Assembly: GCA_029266425.1 (NCBI GenBank)
Contig: JAQSWY010000019.1
Span: forward strand, 33,316-97,315
Length of the DNA: 64,000 bases
Reading direction: 5' to 3'
DNA from: Xanthobacteraceae bacterium
Lineage (GTDB): Bacteria > Pseudomonadota > Alphaproteobacteria > Rhizobiales > Xanthobacteraceae
Shown here in pieces: positions 18,517 through 26,178 of this stretch; positions within the stretch are counted from its first letter, which is position 1; every line of letters starts with the position of its first letter. The notes under the pieces are model-generated. The model was not told where the DNA came from, searched no databases, and saw nothing but the letters and a program-made list of their open reading frames with translations. A program made the position numbers and the translations under genes.

Positions 18517-19512
18517 TTACGTCGGCGCCACCGTCGCGGTAACGGCGAGGCAATCCCCCATGCCGATGAGGCCGGACACGTGCCGGGCCGTGAACAGGCC
18601 GTCCAGCTTCGAGCGGTACTCGACCGGCGGGGCGCCGGTGCGGCTGGTGGGGAACACGCGCGCGACGACATCGCCGGCGCGGACATCGTGGCCGAGATCC
18701 ACCATGAACTCGACCAGCCCCTCGCTCTCGGAGAACACGAAGCAGTCCGACGACGGCATGTCGAGCAGGACGGTCGGCGCATGCTCGATTGCGCCCTCGA
18801 GAATGCCCGCATGCTTCAGCACATTGCGCACGCCGCGCTTTGCGATGGCATTGGTGCGCGCCGAGGAGGTCCCGCCGCCGCCGAGCTCGGTGGTGACGAA
18901 CACCTTGCCCGCCTCCTCCACCGCGGTGTCGAACATGCCCACCGCATCGATCTCCAGCATGCTCATCGCATAGGGTGCGCAGAAGGCGTCCCGGGCCTCG
19001 CGGCAGCGGGCTTCCTGCGCCTTGTCGGCGAGAATGTGGGAGGCGGCGAAGGGCAGGAAGTCGAGGGTGCGCCCGCCTGAATGGAAGTCGAGCACGAGAT
19101 CGGCCATGGGCACCAGCGCGCGCTGGATATAGTCGGCGATCTTCTCCGTGACCGTGCCGTCCGGCCGGCCGGGAAAGATCCGGTTCATGTTGGCGCCGTC
19201 GATCGGCGACAGCCGACGGCCGGCGCGGAAGGCCGGATAGTTCATGAAGGGCAGGATGATCACCCGCCCGGTGACGTCTTTCGGATCGAGCGTCGCGGCG
19301 AGGTCGACCAGCGCCACCGGTCCCTCATATTCGTCGCCGTGATTGGCGCCGGTCAAAAGCGCGGTCGGCCCATTGCCGTGCTTCACCACCGTCACCGGCG
19401 TCATCAGGTTGCCCCAGGCCGACTCGTCCCGGCTATAGGGCAGGCGCAGGTATCCGTGCTGAACGCCGTCGCGGTCGAAATCGACGGTCGGCGCAATCGG
19501 AGAGGCTTTCAT
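18517..19512 (-). CDS. doeB: N-alpha-acetyl-L-2,4-diaminobutyrate deacetylase (DoeB)
   Basis: A 331-residue zinc hydrolase of the succinylglutamate desuccinylase/aspartoacylase family. The zinc ligands are visible in GANHGDEYEGP (HxxE) and LVLDFHSGGRT (His), and a likely catalytic Glu is in TTELGGGG. In ectoine breakdown DoeB (also called EutE) removes acetate from N-alpha-acetyl-diaminobutyrate made by DoeA. Its place at the end of the ehuBCDA-gntR operon, overlapping gntR by four bases (ATGA), and the doeA, doeC and doeD genes nearby make the assignment firm. Confidence 0.9.
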   Translation of the reverse strand: MKASPIAPTVDFDRDGVQHGYLRLPYSRDESAWGNLMTPVTVVKHGNGPTALLTGANHGDEYEGPVALVDLAATLDPKDVTGRVIILPFMNYPAFRAGRRLSPIDGANMNRIFPGRPDGTVTEKIADYIQRALVPMADLVLDFHSGGRTLDFLPFAASHILADKAQEARCREARDAFCAPYAMSMLEIDAVGMFDTAVEEAGKVFVTTELGGGGTSSARTNAIAKRGVRNVLKHAGILEGAIEHAPTVLLDMPSSDCFVFSESEGLVEFMVDLGHDVRAGDVVARVFPTSRTGAPPVEYRSKLDGLFTARHVSGLIGMGDCLAVTATVAPT

Positions 19513-20243
19513 GGACGGCCGGATCTTTCTCTTGCTTGCCTTGAATGGAGCACCATGCGCGTGAAGCTCATGGAGATGTGCGCCCGCCTGATGTGGCCCA
19601 CGGCTTCGAGATCGCCGATCTCCATCGCTTTCAGCACATCGAGCATTTCGCTGCGGAAGGAGGCGATCTCCTCGCCGAGATTGAGCACGGGCAACAGCCG
19701 GAGCACGATGCGCGAGGTCTGGAAATAAAGCCGTTCGCTGATCTCGCGCAGCGGCTGGTTGCCCGAGATCGCCGTGACCTCGAAGAAGAACGCCATGTTG
19801 AGCCGTGCGAACTCCTGCTGATCCGGCGCGAAGGCCAGCGCGTCGCAGCGCTGCACCAGCGCGCGGATGCGATCGAGGTCCGCACCCGTACGGGGCTGCG
19901 GCGAGAGCTTGCCGAGCAGCGCGGCGAGCTCGAGGCGCAGCGGATAGACCTGCGCCAGCGTATCGAGGTCGGGGTCGGTGACGATGGTGCCGATGCCGTG
20001 GTGGATCTCCACCAGGCCTTCGGTCTCCAGCCGGGTGAGCACGCGGCGCACCGGGGTGCGGCTGACCTTGAACTCGGCGGCGAGTTCCTCCTCCGAAAGC
20101 CGCATGCCCGGCGGGTATTCGAGCGTGCAGATGCGATCGCGGATGATCTTGTACAGCCGGTCCGAGCGCTCGCGCGCGGAGGGGCCAGCCCGCTCGCTCG
20201 CCTCCGGCTGGCCTTCGATCAATGCCGCATCGAGAAAGCTCAT
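19509..20243 (-). CDS. GntR-family (FCD-type) regulator of the ectoine locus
   Basis: A 244-residue GntR protein. Residues about 28-95 are the winged helix (LSEEELAAEFKVSRTPVRRV) and about 105-225 an all-helical FCD effector domain. It overlaps ehuA and doeB by four bases each, so it is co-translated with transport and catabolic genes. Known ectoine loci usually carry EnuR, a MocR-type GntR protein of about 470 residues with an aminotransferase-like domain. That is not found here, so this protein is the likely replacement. The TTGTNNACAA-type sites at 23471 and 23545 fit FCD-type regulators. An intermediate such as diaminobutyrate or its acetyl form is a plausible effector, by inference. Confidence 0.85.
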   Translation of the reverse strand: MSFLDAALIEGQPEASERAGPSARERSDRLYKIIRDRICTLEYPPGMRLSEEELAAEFKVSRTPVRRVLTRLETEGLVEIHHGIGTIVTDPDLDTLAQVYPLRLELAALLGKLSPQPRTGADLDRIRALVQRCDALAFAPDQQEFARLNMAFFFEVTAISGNQPLREISERLYFQTSRIVLRLLPVLNLGEEIASFRSEMLDVLKAMEIGDLEAVGHIRRAHISMSFTRMVLHSRQARERSGRP

Positions 20244-21055
20244 GTCGACTCCAGCACGGCGCGCAGGAATTGCCGTGTCCGCTCGTTCTGCGGATTGGTG
20301 AAGATCTGTGCCGGCGGCCCCTGTTCGCAGATCTTGCCTGCATGGAAGAAGCAGATGCGGTCGGCGAACTCACGGGCGAAGCCCATCTGATGGGTGACCA
20401 TCAGCATCGTCAAATCGAGCTCGGCGCCGAGCCGGCGGATGACGCCCAGCACTTCGCCGCACAGTTCCGGATCGAGCGCCGAGGTGACCTCGTCGAACAG
20501 CATGACCTTGGGCCGCATGGCGAGCGCCCGGGCGATCGCCACGCGCTGCTGCTGGCCGCCGGAGAGCTGCGCCGGATAGTGGCCGAGCTTGTCCTTGAGC
20601 CCGACCATGTCGAGAAGCTCGGCGGCGCGAGCCCGGGCCTCCTCCTTGCGCATCTTCAGCACGGTGCACGGCGCCTCCATGCAATTGCCCAGCGCGGTCA
20701 TGTGCGGGAACAGGTTGAAGTGCTGGAACACCATGCCGATCTTGGAGCGCACCCGCCGCAGCTGGGCCTGGTCGACCTTCACCGGCGCGTCGGTGTCGCC
20801 GCAGGTCAGCATCTCGCCGTCGACCCAGATCGCGCCGCCGTTTATCCGCTCCAGCGTCATCAGCATGCGCAACACTGTGGTCTTGCCCGAGCCGGACGGG
20901 CCGATGATCGCCACCTTCTCGCCGGCGCCGAAATCGAGGTTCAGCCCGTCGAGCACGGTGAGCGCGCCATAGCTCTTGGTGACGTTCTGGAAGCTGACCA
21001 TCGGCGCGCGCTCGGGCTTGAGCGAGGACGGCGAGGCGGCGGCGAGCTCGTTCAT
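20240..21055 (-). CDS. ehuA: Ectoine/hydroxyectoine ABC transporter ATPase EhuA
   Basis: A 271-residue ABC ATPase of the polar amino acid type. Walker A GPSGSGKTT, signature LSGGQQQR, Walker B VMLFDEVTSALDPE and the switch MVTHQM are all intact. It energises uptake through EhuC/EhuD. It overlaps ehuD upstream and gntR downstream by ATGA. The ATG at 21055 was chosen because it lies in the overlap with the ehuD stop; the open frame upstream is a shadow. Confidence 0.88.
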   Translation of the reverse strand: MNELAAASPSSLKPERAPMVSFQNVTKSYGALTVLDGLNLDFGAGEKVAIIGPSGSGKTTVLRMLMTLERINGGAIWVDGEMLTCGDTDAPVKVDQAQLRRVRSKIGMVFQHFNLFPHMTALGNCMEAPCTVLKMRKEEARARAAELLDMVGLKDKLGHYPAQLSGGQQQRVAIARALAMRPKVMLFDEVTSALDPELCGEVLGVIRRLGAELDLTMLMVTHQMGFAREFADRICFFHAGKICEQGPPAQIFTNPQNERTRQFLRAVLEST

Positions 21056-21720
21056 GCGCGCGCTCCAATGCGGGACAGCCGCCGCTCGAGGAGGCGCACC
21101 AGCGCTGCGGCGATCAGGCTGAAGAGGAGGAAGAAGCCACCGACCAGGGTGATCGGCTCGACATAGCGGAAGGTCTCGGAACCGATGTCCTTGGCCTGCT
21201 GCATCAATTCCAGCACCGCAATGGCCGAGAGCAGCGGCGTCTCCTTGAACAGCGCCACGAAATAATTGCCGAGCGCCGGCACCACGGGCGGGATCGCCTG
21301 GGGGATGATGACGTCGCGCAGCGTGTGGAAGGTGTCCATGTTGAGCGCCACCGTCGCCTCCCACTGGCCGCGGGGGACGTTCTCCAGGCCGGCGCGATAG
21401 ACCTCGGCGCAATAGGTGGCGTAGTGCACGCCGAGCGCGATGACGCCGACCGTGAGCGGGCCGAGGGTGATGCCGAACTCCGGCAGCACGAAATAGAGGA
21501 AGAAGATCTGGATCAGCAGCGGGGTCGAGCGCACCACCTCGACGAAGGCGGTCGCCGGATAGGCGGCGAGGCGCAGCCGCGACAGCCGCATCAATGCGAG
21601 CGCGAGACCGAGAGTCGCCGCCAGCACGAAGGCGAGCAGCGTCACCTCGATGGTGACGATGGAAGCCCGCGCCAGCAGCGGCAATATCTCCAGGGCATAG
21701 TTCCAGTCCCAGAGCTTCAT
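21052..21720 (-). CDS. ehuD: Ectoine ABC transporter permease EhuD
   Basis: A 222-residue inner-membrane permease of the His/Glu/Gln/Arg class. The EAA-like loop is PRGQWEATVALNM...VIIPQAI, and the hydrophobic pattern gives about five helices. It pairs with EhuC. Start and stop overlap ehuC and ehuA by four bases, showing translational coupling. Amino acid relatives cannot be excluded from sequence alone; the context settles the call. Confidence 0.87.
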   Translation of the reverse strand: MKLWDWNYALEILPLLARASIVTIEVTLLAFVLAATLGLALALMRLSRLRLAAYPATAFVEVVRSTPLLIQIFFLYFVLPEFGITLGPLTVGVIALGVHYATYCAEVYRAGLENVPRGQWEATVALNMDTFHTLRDVIIPQAIPPVVPALGNYFVALFKETPLLSAIAVLELMQQAKDIGSETFRYVEPITLVGGFFLLFSLIAAALVRLLERRLSRIGARA

Positions 21721-22445
21721 GGCGCGCGCCCCCGTGCGATGGCGCCGGCGAGCTTTTTCTCCAGCGCGTTGGCGCCGAGCGCCATCAATTGCGCGATGGC
21801 GAAATAGAACAGCAGCACCAGCGAGAATATCTCCACCGTGCGGAAGGTGGTCTGGTTCATCTGCTGCGCCCGGAAGGCGAGATCGGAAATCGTGATCAGC
21901 GACACCAAAGCGGTGCCCTTGAGCAGTTCGATCAACAGGTTGCCCCAAGGCGGGATCATCGCCACGAAGGCCTGCGGCAGGATGATCCGCCGGAGCGCTT
22001 CGACACGCGACATGTTGAGCGCCACGGTCGCTTCCCACTGTCCGCGCGGCACCGCGCTGATGGCACCGCGCACCAGTTCCGCGCCATAGGCGCCGTAGCT
22101 GAGGCCGATGGTGACGATCGCCACCGTCATCGGCTCCAGCGTCACGCCGAAATGCGGGAGCACGAAGAACATCCAGAACAACTGGACCAGTAGCGAGGTG
22201 CCGCGGAACACCTCGATGTAAGCAACGGCGAGCCAGCGCAACGGCGCGTTGCCGTACATCTTGGCAAGCGCCGCGACGAAGGCGCAGACCACCGCGAGGA
22301 TCGAGCCGGCGACAGTGATCTGGATGGTGATCCAGGCGCCGCTCAAGAGGCCCGGCAGGAACACCCGAAAAGGCGCATAGGTCGCGACCGCGAGCCCGGC
22401 GGCGAAGCTCACGATGATACTGCCGAACAACCATCTCGACGTCAT
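21717..22445 (-). CDS. ehuC: Ectoine ABC transporter permease EhuC
   Basis: A 242-residue permease of the same class as EhuD, with PRGQWEATVALNMSRVEALR and ILPQAF marking the ATPase-contact loop. The first 30 residues are a membrane helix. The gene starts 45 bases after ehuB and overlaps ehuD by four. Confidence 0.87.
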   Translation of the reverse strand: MTSRWLFGSIIVSFAAGLAVATYAPFRVFLPGLLSGAWITIQITVAGSILAVVCAFVAALAKMYGNAPLRWLAVAYIEVFRGTSLLVQLFWMFFVLPHFGVTLEPMTVAIVTIGLSYGAYGAELVRGAISAVPRGQWEATVALNMSRVEALRRIILPQAFVAMIPPWGNLLIELLKGTALVSLITISDLAFRAQQMNQTTFRTVEIFSLVLLFYFAIAQLMALGANALEKKLAGAIARGRAP

Positions 22446-22490
22446 GGAGCGCGCCTCACCGCCGGCTTGAGTCTATCGGACCAGAGGCAA

Positions 22491-23348
22491 TCACTTACCG
22501 GCGCAGAGCTCAGCGGTGGTCTTCACCGGCATGTAGTCGGCGCCGAAGCCGAGCGGCGTCACCAGTTCCAGGTGCTCCTTGGAGCCGAGAAACTTCTTCA
22601 GCTCGGCATTGAACGCGTCGACGAAGTCCTTGTCCGCCTTGCGGAAGGCGACGGCGCCGTGGCCGACCACCGACTTGCCGGCCACCGTGCCGAACGGCTT
22701 GGTGGATTCGGTCTCGGGATTCTTCGAGGCCATGTCGGCGATGGAGAGCGCGGTCAGCGCCGCGGCGTCGGCGCGGCCGGCCTTGACGGCGGCAACCAGG
22801 CTCGACTGGTCGGGCAGCGCGACGATCTGGGAGCGGTCGACGCCGGCCTCGGTGGCATAGCCGCCTTCGACGGCACCCGACATGACGGCGAGCTTCAGGC
22901 TCTTGTCGGCCTTGATGCTCGAATAGTCGACGATCTTCTTCGGGTTGCCTTTGACCACCAGCATGGCCTGGCCGATGCCGTAGGTCGGCTCGGAGAACAA
23001 CACCTGCTCGCAGCGCTTCGGGTTCACGAACATGCCCGCAGCGACGACGTCGAAGCGGCCCGCCTGCAGGCCCGGGATCAGCGAGCCGAATTCGGTCAGC
23101 ACGCCGTCGACCTCCTTGATGCCGAGCTTGGCAAGTACCGCCCTCACCACTTCGGGGGACTCGCCGGTGAGCTTGCCGTCCGGCGTGGCGAAGCCGAATG
23201 GCGCCTCATTGGCGAAGCCGACGCGGATGTAACCGGCCTTGCGGGCCTTCTCCAGCGTGGTCTCGGCATGAGCGGCGAACGCACTGGCGGCGAGCATGGC
23301 AGCGGCGCACAGCCCCGCGGCGACGCGTTGTGACAGGGACATCTTCAT
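22491..23348 (-). CDS. ehuB: Ectoine/hydroxyectoine-binding protein EhuB
   Basis: A 285-residue periplasmic solute-binding protein (family 3). A signal peptide (KMSLSQRVAAGLCAAAMLAA, cleavage near AHA-ET) is followed by the binding domain with RVGFANEAPFGFATPDGKLT, which matches the Ehu-type start well. ATG 23348 is used; ATG 23342 is two codons on. It is the first gene of the minus-strand operon and is divergent from eutB. Confidence 0.88.
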   Translation of the reverse strand: MKMSLSQRVAAGLCAAAMLAASAFAAHAETTLEKARKAGYIRVGFANEAPFGFATPDGKLTGESPEVVRAVLAKLGIKEVDGVLTEFGSLIPGLQAGRFDVVAAGMFVNPKRCEQVLFSEPTYGIGQAMLVVKGNPKKIVDYSSIKADKSLKLAVMSGAVEGGYATEAGVDRSQIVALPDQSSLVAAVKAGRADAAALTALSIADMASKNPETESTKPFGTVAGKSVVGHGAVAFRKADKDFVDAFNAELKKFLGSKEHLELVTPLGFGADYMPVKTTAELCAGK

Positions 23349-23438
23349 GACTGCCCGACCCTCTGTTGCTTGTTGTGGCGTGCCGATCGCAGGAGCGCCC
23401 TTTCGCGGGTGCGGCCCCATGTCCTGGCGACAGGAGAA

Positions 23439-23467
23439 ACGCTAACCCAGCGCTGGACAGGTTTCAA
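23439..23467 (-). promoter_or_regulatory. Candidate promoter of the ehuB operon
   Basis: On the minus strand TTGAAA (23462-23467) and TAGCGT (23439-23444) are separated by 17 bases. The -35 is good, the -10 moderate. The operator-like site at 23471-23480 is immediately upstream of the -35, a position suited to control. Confidence 0.5.
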
Positions 23468-23470
23468 CAA

Positions 23471-23480
23471 TTGTGTACAT
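23471..23480. promoter_or_regulatory. GntR/FCD-type operator candidate, site 1
   Basis: TTGTGTACAT follows the pattern TTGT-N2-ACAA with one mismatch, directly beside the ehuB -35 box. Its TTGTGTACA is the exact reverse complement of TGTACACAA in site 2. Confidence 0.6.
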
Positions 23481-23544
23481 CTAGGCGGAAGAAAACGCCA
23501 TTTATCGTCTTTTATGCCTGTTCAGTGGGCAATATTCTGCCTGC

Positions 23545-23554
23545 TTGTACACAA
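23545..23554. promoter_or_regulatory. GntR/FCD-type operator candidate, site 2
   Basis: TTGTACACAA has perfect TTGT/ACAA arms and ends 13 bases before the eutB start, so binding would block eutB translation-proximal transcription. Its centre is 74 bp from that of site 1, about seven helical turns. Confidence 0.62.
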
Positions 23555-23567
23555 CTAGGTGCGCCCC

Positions 23568-24551
23568 GTGAGCATGGATGCCGTCTTCAGGGCTCGTCGC
23601 GCGATCGCCGGAACCGCCTGCCGGACGCCGCTCGTGGAAGCGCCGCAGCTCGGCGGTGACGACCGCACGGCGAAGCTCAAGCTGGAGACGGCGCAGCCGG
23701 TCGGCTCCTTCAAACTGCGCGGCGCCGCGAATGCGCTGGCGGCGCTTTCCGAAGCGGAGCGGGCGCGCGGCGTGGTCTGCGCCTCCACCGGCAATCACGG
23801 ACGGGCGCTCGCCTATGCGGCGGCCAAGGCCGGCGCCGCAGCGACGGTGTGCGTCTCGAAACTGGTGCCGGCCAACAAGCTCGAAGCGCTGCGCGCGGCG
23901 GGCGCCGCGGTGCGGATCGTCGGTGCCAGCCAGGACGACGCCCAGGCGGAGGTGGACCGGCTCGTCACCGAGACTGGCGCGATCGAGATCCCGCCCTTCG
24001 ACCATGCCGACATCATCGCGGGCCAGGCGACCATCGGGCTCGAGATCATCGAGGACGACCCGGACATCGATACGGTGATCGTGCCGCTCTCCGGCGGCGG
24101 GCTGATCGCCGGCGTCGCCATGGCGGTGAAGGCGCTCTCGCCCGGCATAAGGGTGATCGGCGTCAGTCCGGCCCGCGGCGCGGCGATGCAGGCGAGCCTT
24201 GCCGCCGGCCGGCCGGTGGCGGTCACCGAGGAGCCGACCCTCGCCGATTCCCTCGGCGGCGGCATCGGCCTTTCCAACCGCCACACCTTCCACATGGTGC
24301 GCGACCTCGTCGACGAGGTGGTGCTGCTCTCCGAAGTCGAGATCGCCGCCGCCATGCGCGCGCTCTTCCTGCGCGAGGGCTGGGTGGCGGAGGGTGCCGG
24401 CGCGGTCGGCGTGGCGCTGCTGCTCGATCCCTCGCGTGCGTCCCTCGGGCAGCGAACCGCTGTCGTCGTGTCGGGGCGCAACATCGACATGGCGCTGTTC
24501 CAGCAGGTGATCGCCGGGAGTGGCGCAAATCCGGAGGCCGTCGATGGCTGA
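23568..24551 (+). CDS. eutB: Hydroxyectoine utilisation dehydratase EutB
   Basis: A 327-residue PLP enzyme of the threonine dehydratase fold. The PLP lysine is in QPVGSFKLRGAAN (K49), the phosphate loop in STGNHGRALAYA and PLSGGGLIAG. In 5-hydroxyectoine catabolism EutB is thought to act on the hydroxylated diaminobutyrate and EutC to complete its conversion. GTG 23568 is preferred, having AGGTG six bases ahead; ATG 23574 and GTG 23559 are alternatives. It overlaps eutC by eight bases and leads the plus-strand operon. Confidence 0.87.
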   Translation: MSMDAVFRARRAIAGTACRTPLVEAPQLGGDDRTAKLKLETAQPVGSFKLRGAANALAALSEAERARGVVCASTGNHGRALAYAAAKAGAAATVCVSKLVPANKLEALRAAGAAVRIVGASQDDAQAEVDRLVTETGAIEIPPFDHADIIAGQATIGLEIIEDDPDIDTVIVPLSGGGLIAGVAMAVKALSPGIRVIGVSPARGAAMQASLAAGRPVAVTEEPTLADSLGGGIGLSNRHTFHMVRDLVDEVVLLSEVEIAAAMRALFLREGWVAEGAGAVGVALLLDPSRASLGQRTAVVVSGRNIDMALFQQVIAGSGANPEAVDG

Positions 24552-25533
24552 TGTATCCATCCTCACCGAAGCCGAATTACGCGCCTGCGTTACCCTCGAC
24601 CGCGGCGCCGTCGACATCGTCGAGGAGGCCTTCGCCGCGCTCGGTCGCGGCGGCGTGGTGATGCCGCCGATCCTCTCCATGGCGATCGCCGAGAAGCACG
24701 GCGAGGTCGATGTGAAGACCGCCTATGTGCCGGGCCTGCCGGCCTTCGCCATCAAGGTCAGCCCCGGCTTCTTCGACAATCCGAAGAAGGGCCTGCCGAG
24801 CCTCAACGGGCTGATGATGCTGCTCGATTCGGAAACCGGCATCGTCCGGGCAGTGCTGCTCGACAATGGCTATCTCACCGATGTGCGCACCGCCGCCGCG
24901 GGGGGCGTCGCGGCGCGGCACCTCGCGCCGCGCGGGGTCGAGACGGTCGGCATCATCGGCGCCGGCGTGCAGGCGGAATTGCAGGCGCGCGCCTTGAGGC
25001 TGGAGCGCGACTATCGCCGCCTGCTGGTCTGGGCCCGCGACCCCGGCAAGGTGGCCGCGCACGCCGCGGCGATGCGCGAGGCGCTCGGCATCGAGGTGGA
25101 GATCGCCGCCAGCCGCGAGGCGCTGGTGCGGGCGTCGCAAGTGGTGGTCACCACCACGCCCTCGACCGAGCCGCTGATCGAGGCGGCATGGCTGCACCCG
25201 GGCTTGCACATCACCGCCATGGGCTCGGACGCGCCGAACAAGAACGAACTCGCCCCCGAAATCCTCGCCGCCGGGCGCTTCGTCTGCGACCGGACGAGCC
25301 AGTCGGCCACCGTCGGCGAGCTCCGGACCGCGATCGCTGCAGGCATCCTGCCGGCTGACCATGTTCCGGACGAGCTCGGTGCAATCTGCGCCGGCTTGAA
25401 GCCCGGCCGACAGTCCGAGGACGAGGTGACGATCTGCGACCTCACCGGCACCGGCGTGCAGGACACCGCCATCGCCACCCACGCCCACCGCGTCGCGCTG
25501 GCGCGCGGCTTCGGCCAGATCGTCCGAAGCTGA
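24544..25533 (+). CDS. eutC: Ornithine cyclodeaminase/mu-crystallin family protein EutC
   Basis: A 329-residue NAD(P)-dependent enzyme of the ornithine cyclodeaminase/ketimine reductase family. The substrate lysine region is VDVKTAYVPG...AIKVSPGF, the nucleotide-binding turn VGIIGAGVQAELQAR. The ATG at 24544 has GGAGG upstream and overlaps eutB by eight bases. Pairing with eutB next to doe genes identifies it as the hydroxyectoine-specific EutC. Confidence 0.87.
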   Translation: MADVSILTEAELRACVTLDRGAVDIVEEAFAALGRGGVVMPPILSMAIAEKHGEVDVKTAYVPGLPAFAIKVSPGFFDNPKKGLPSLNGLMMLLDSETGIVRAVLLDNGYLTDVRTAAAGGVAARHLAPRGVETVGIIGAGVQAELQARALRLERDYRRLLVWARDPGKVAAHAAAMREALGIEVEIAASREALVRASQVVVTTTPSTEPLIEAAWLHPGLHITAMGSDAPNKNELAPEILAAGRFVCDRTSQSATVGELRTAIAAGILPADHVPDELGAICAGLKPGRQSEDEVTICDLTGTGVQDTAIATHAHRVALARGFGQIVRS

Positions 25534-25537
25534 CGCC

Positions 25538-26029
25538 ATGTCGCCCCGGCTGGACCGCTACGACATCGGCATATTGAAGGCGCTGCAGCGCGACGGCCGC
25601 ATGACCAAGGCGCGGCTGGCCGAATGCGTCCACCTGACGCCGAGCCCGCTCTGGGAGCGGCTGCGGCGGCTGGAGCAGAGCGGGGTAATCGCCGGCTACC
25701 ACGCTCGCGTGGCGTTGAAGAAGATCGCGCCGGCCACCGTGGTGATGGTCGAGATCGTGCTGCGCCAGCACCGCGCTGCCGACTTCGCCCGCTTCGAGGC
25801 GAAGGTGCGCGAGACACCGGAGATCGTCGACTGCCAGGCGACCGGAGGCGGCATCGACTACGTGATGAAGGTGGTGACCCGCGACATCGATTCCTATCAG
25901 CGGCTGATGGACCGGCTGCTCGAGGACGAGCTGCAGATCGAGCGCTATTTCAGCTACGTGGTCACCAAGCCGGTGAAGGAAGGCGGCGAGCTGCCGCTCG
26001 AAACCCTGCTCGGGGAGGACCGGCCATGA
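25538..26029 (+). CDS. doeX: AsnC/Lrp-family regulator DoeX
   Basis: A 163-residue feast/famine regulator. The helix-turn-helix is residues about 5-60 (LDRYDIGILKALQRDGRMTK, LTPSPLWERLRRLE) and the RAM ligand domain about 75-150. In known ectoine clusters DoeX (AsnC) responds to intermediates such as diaminobutyrate and activates catabolic genes. It starts four bases after eutC. Confidence 0.87.
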   Translation: MSPRLDRYDIGILKALQRDGRMTKARLAECVHLTPSPLWERLRRLEQSGVIAGYHARVALKKIAPATVVMVEIVLRQHRAADFARFEAKVRETPEIVDCQATGGGIDYVMKVVTRDIDSYQRLMDRLLEDELQIERYFSYVVTKPVKEGGELPLETLLGEDRP

Positions 26030-26178
26030 GCCGCGATTCTCGCCGCCGCCTCTCCCCCGGTGTTTCGTCTGCGAAGCGTGCGCAGAAACAACGAAACGTC
26101 CAGCACGCCGGCGACTTCCGACGAAATGTCGGACCTGCCCAGCCTAGCCTGACGTCATCGAGAGATCGGAGATCCCCC

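Noticed and set aside
18517..20373. One 618-codon frame covering doeB and reaching into gntR and ehuA
   Set aside because: Only the last 331 codons match DoeB; the rest is out of frame with the real GntR and EhuA proteins.
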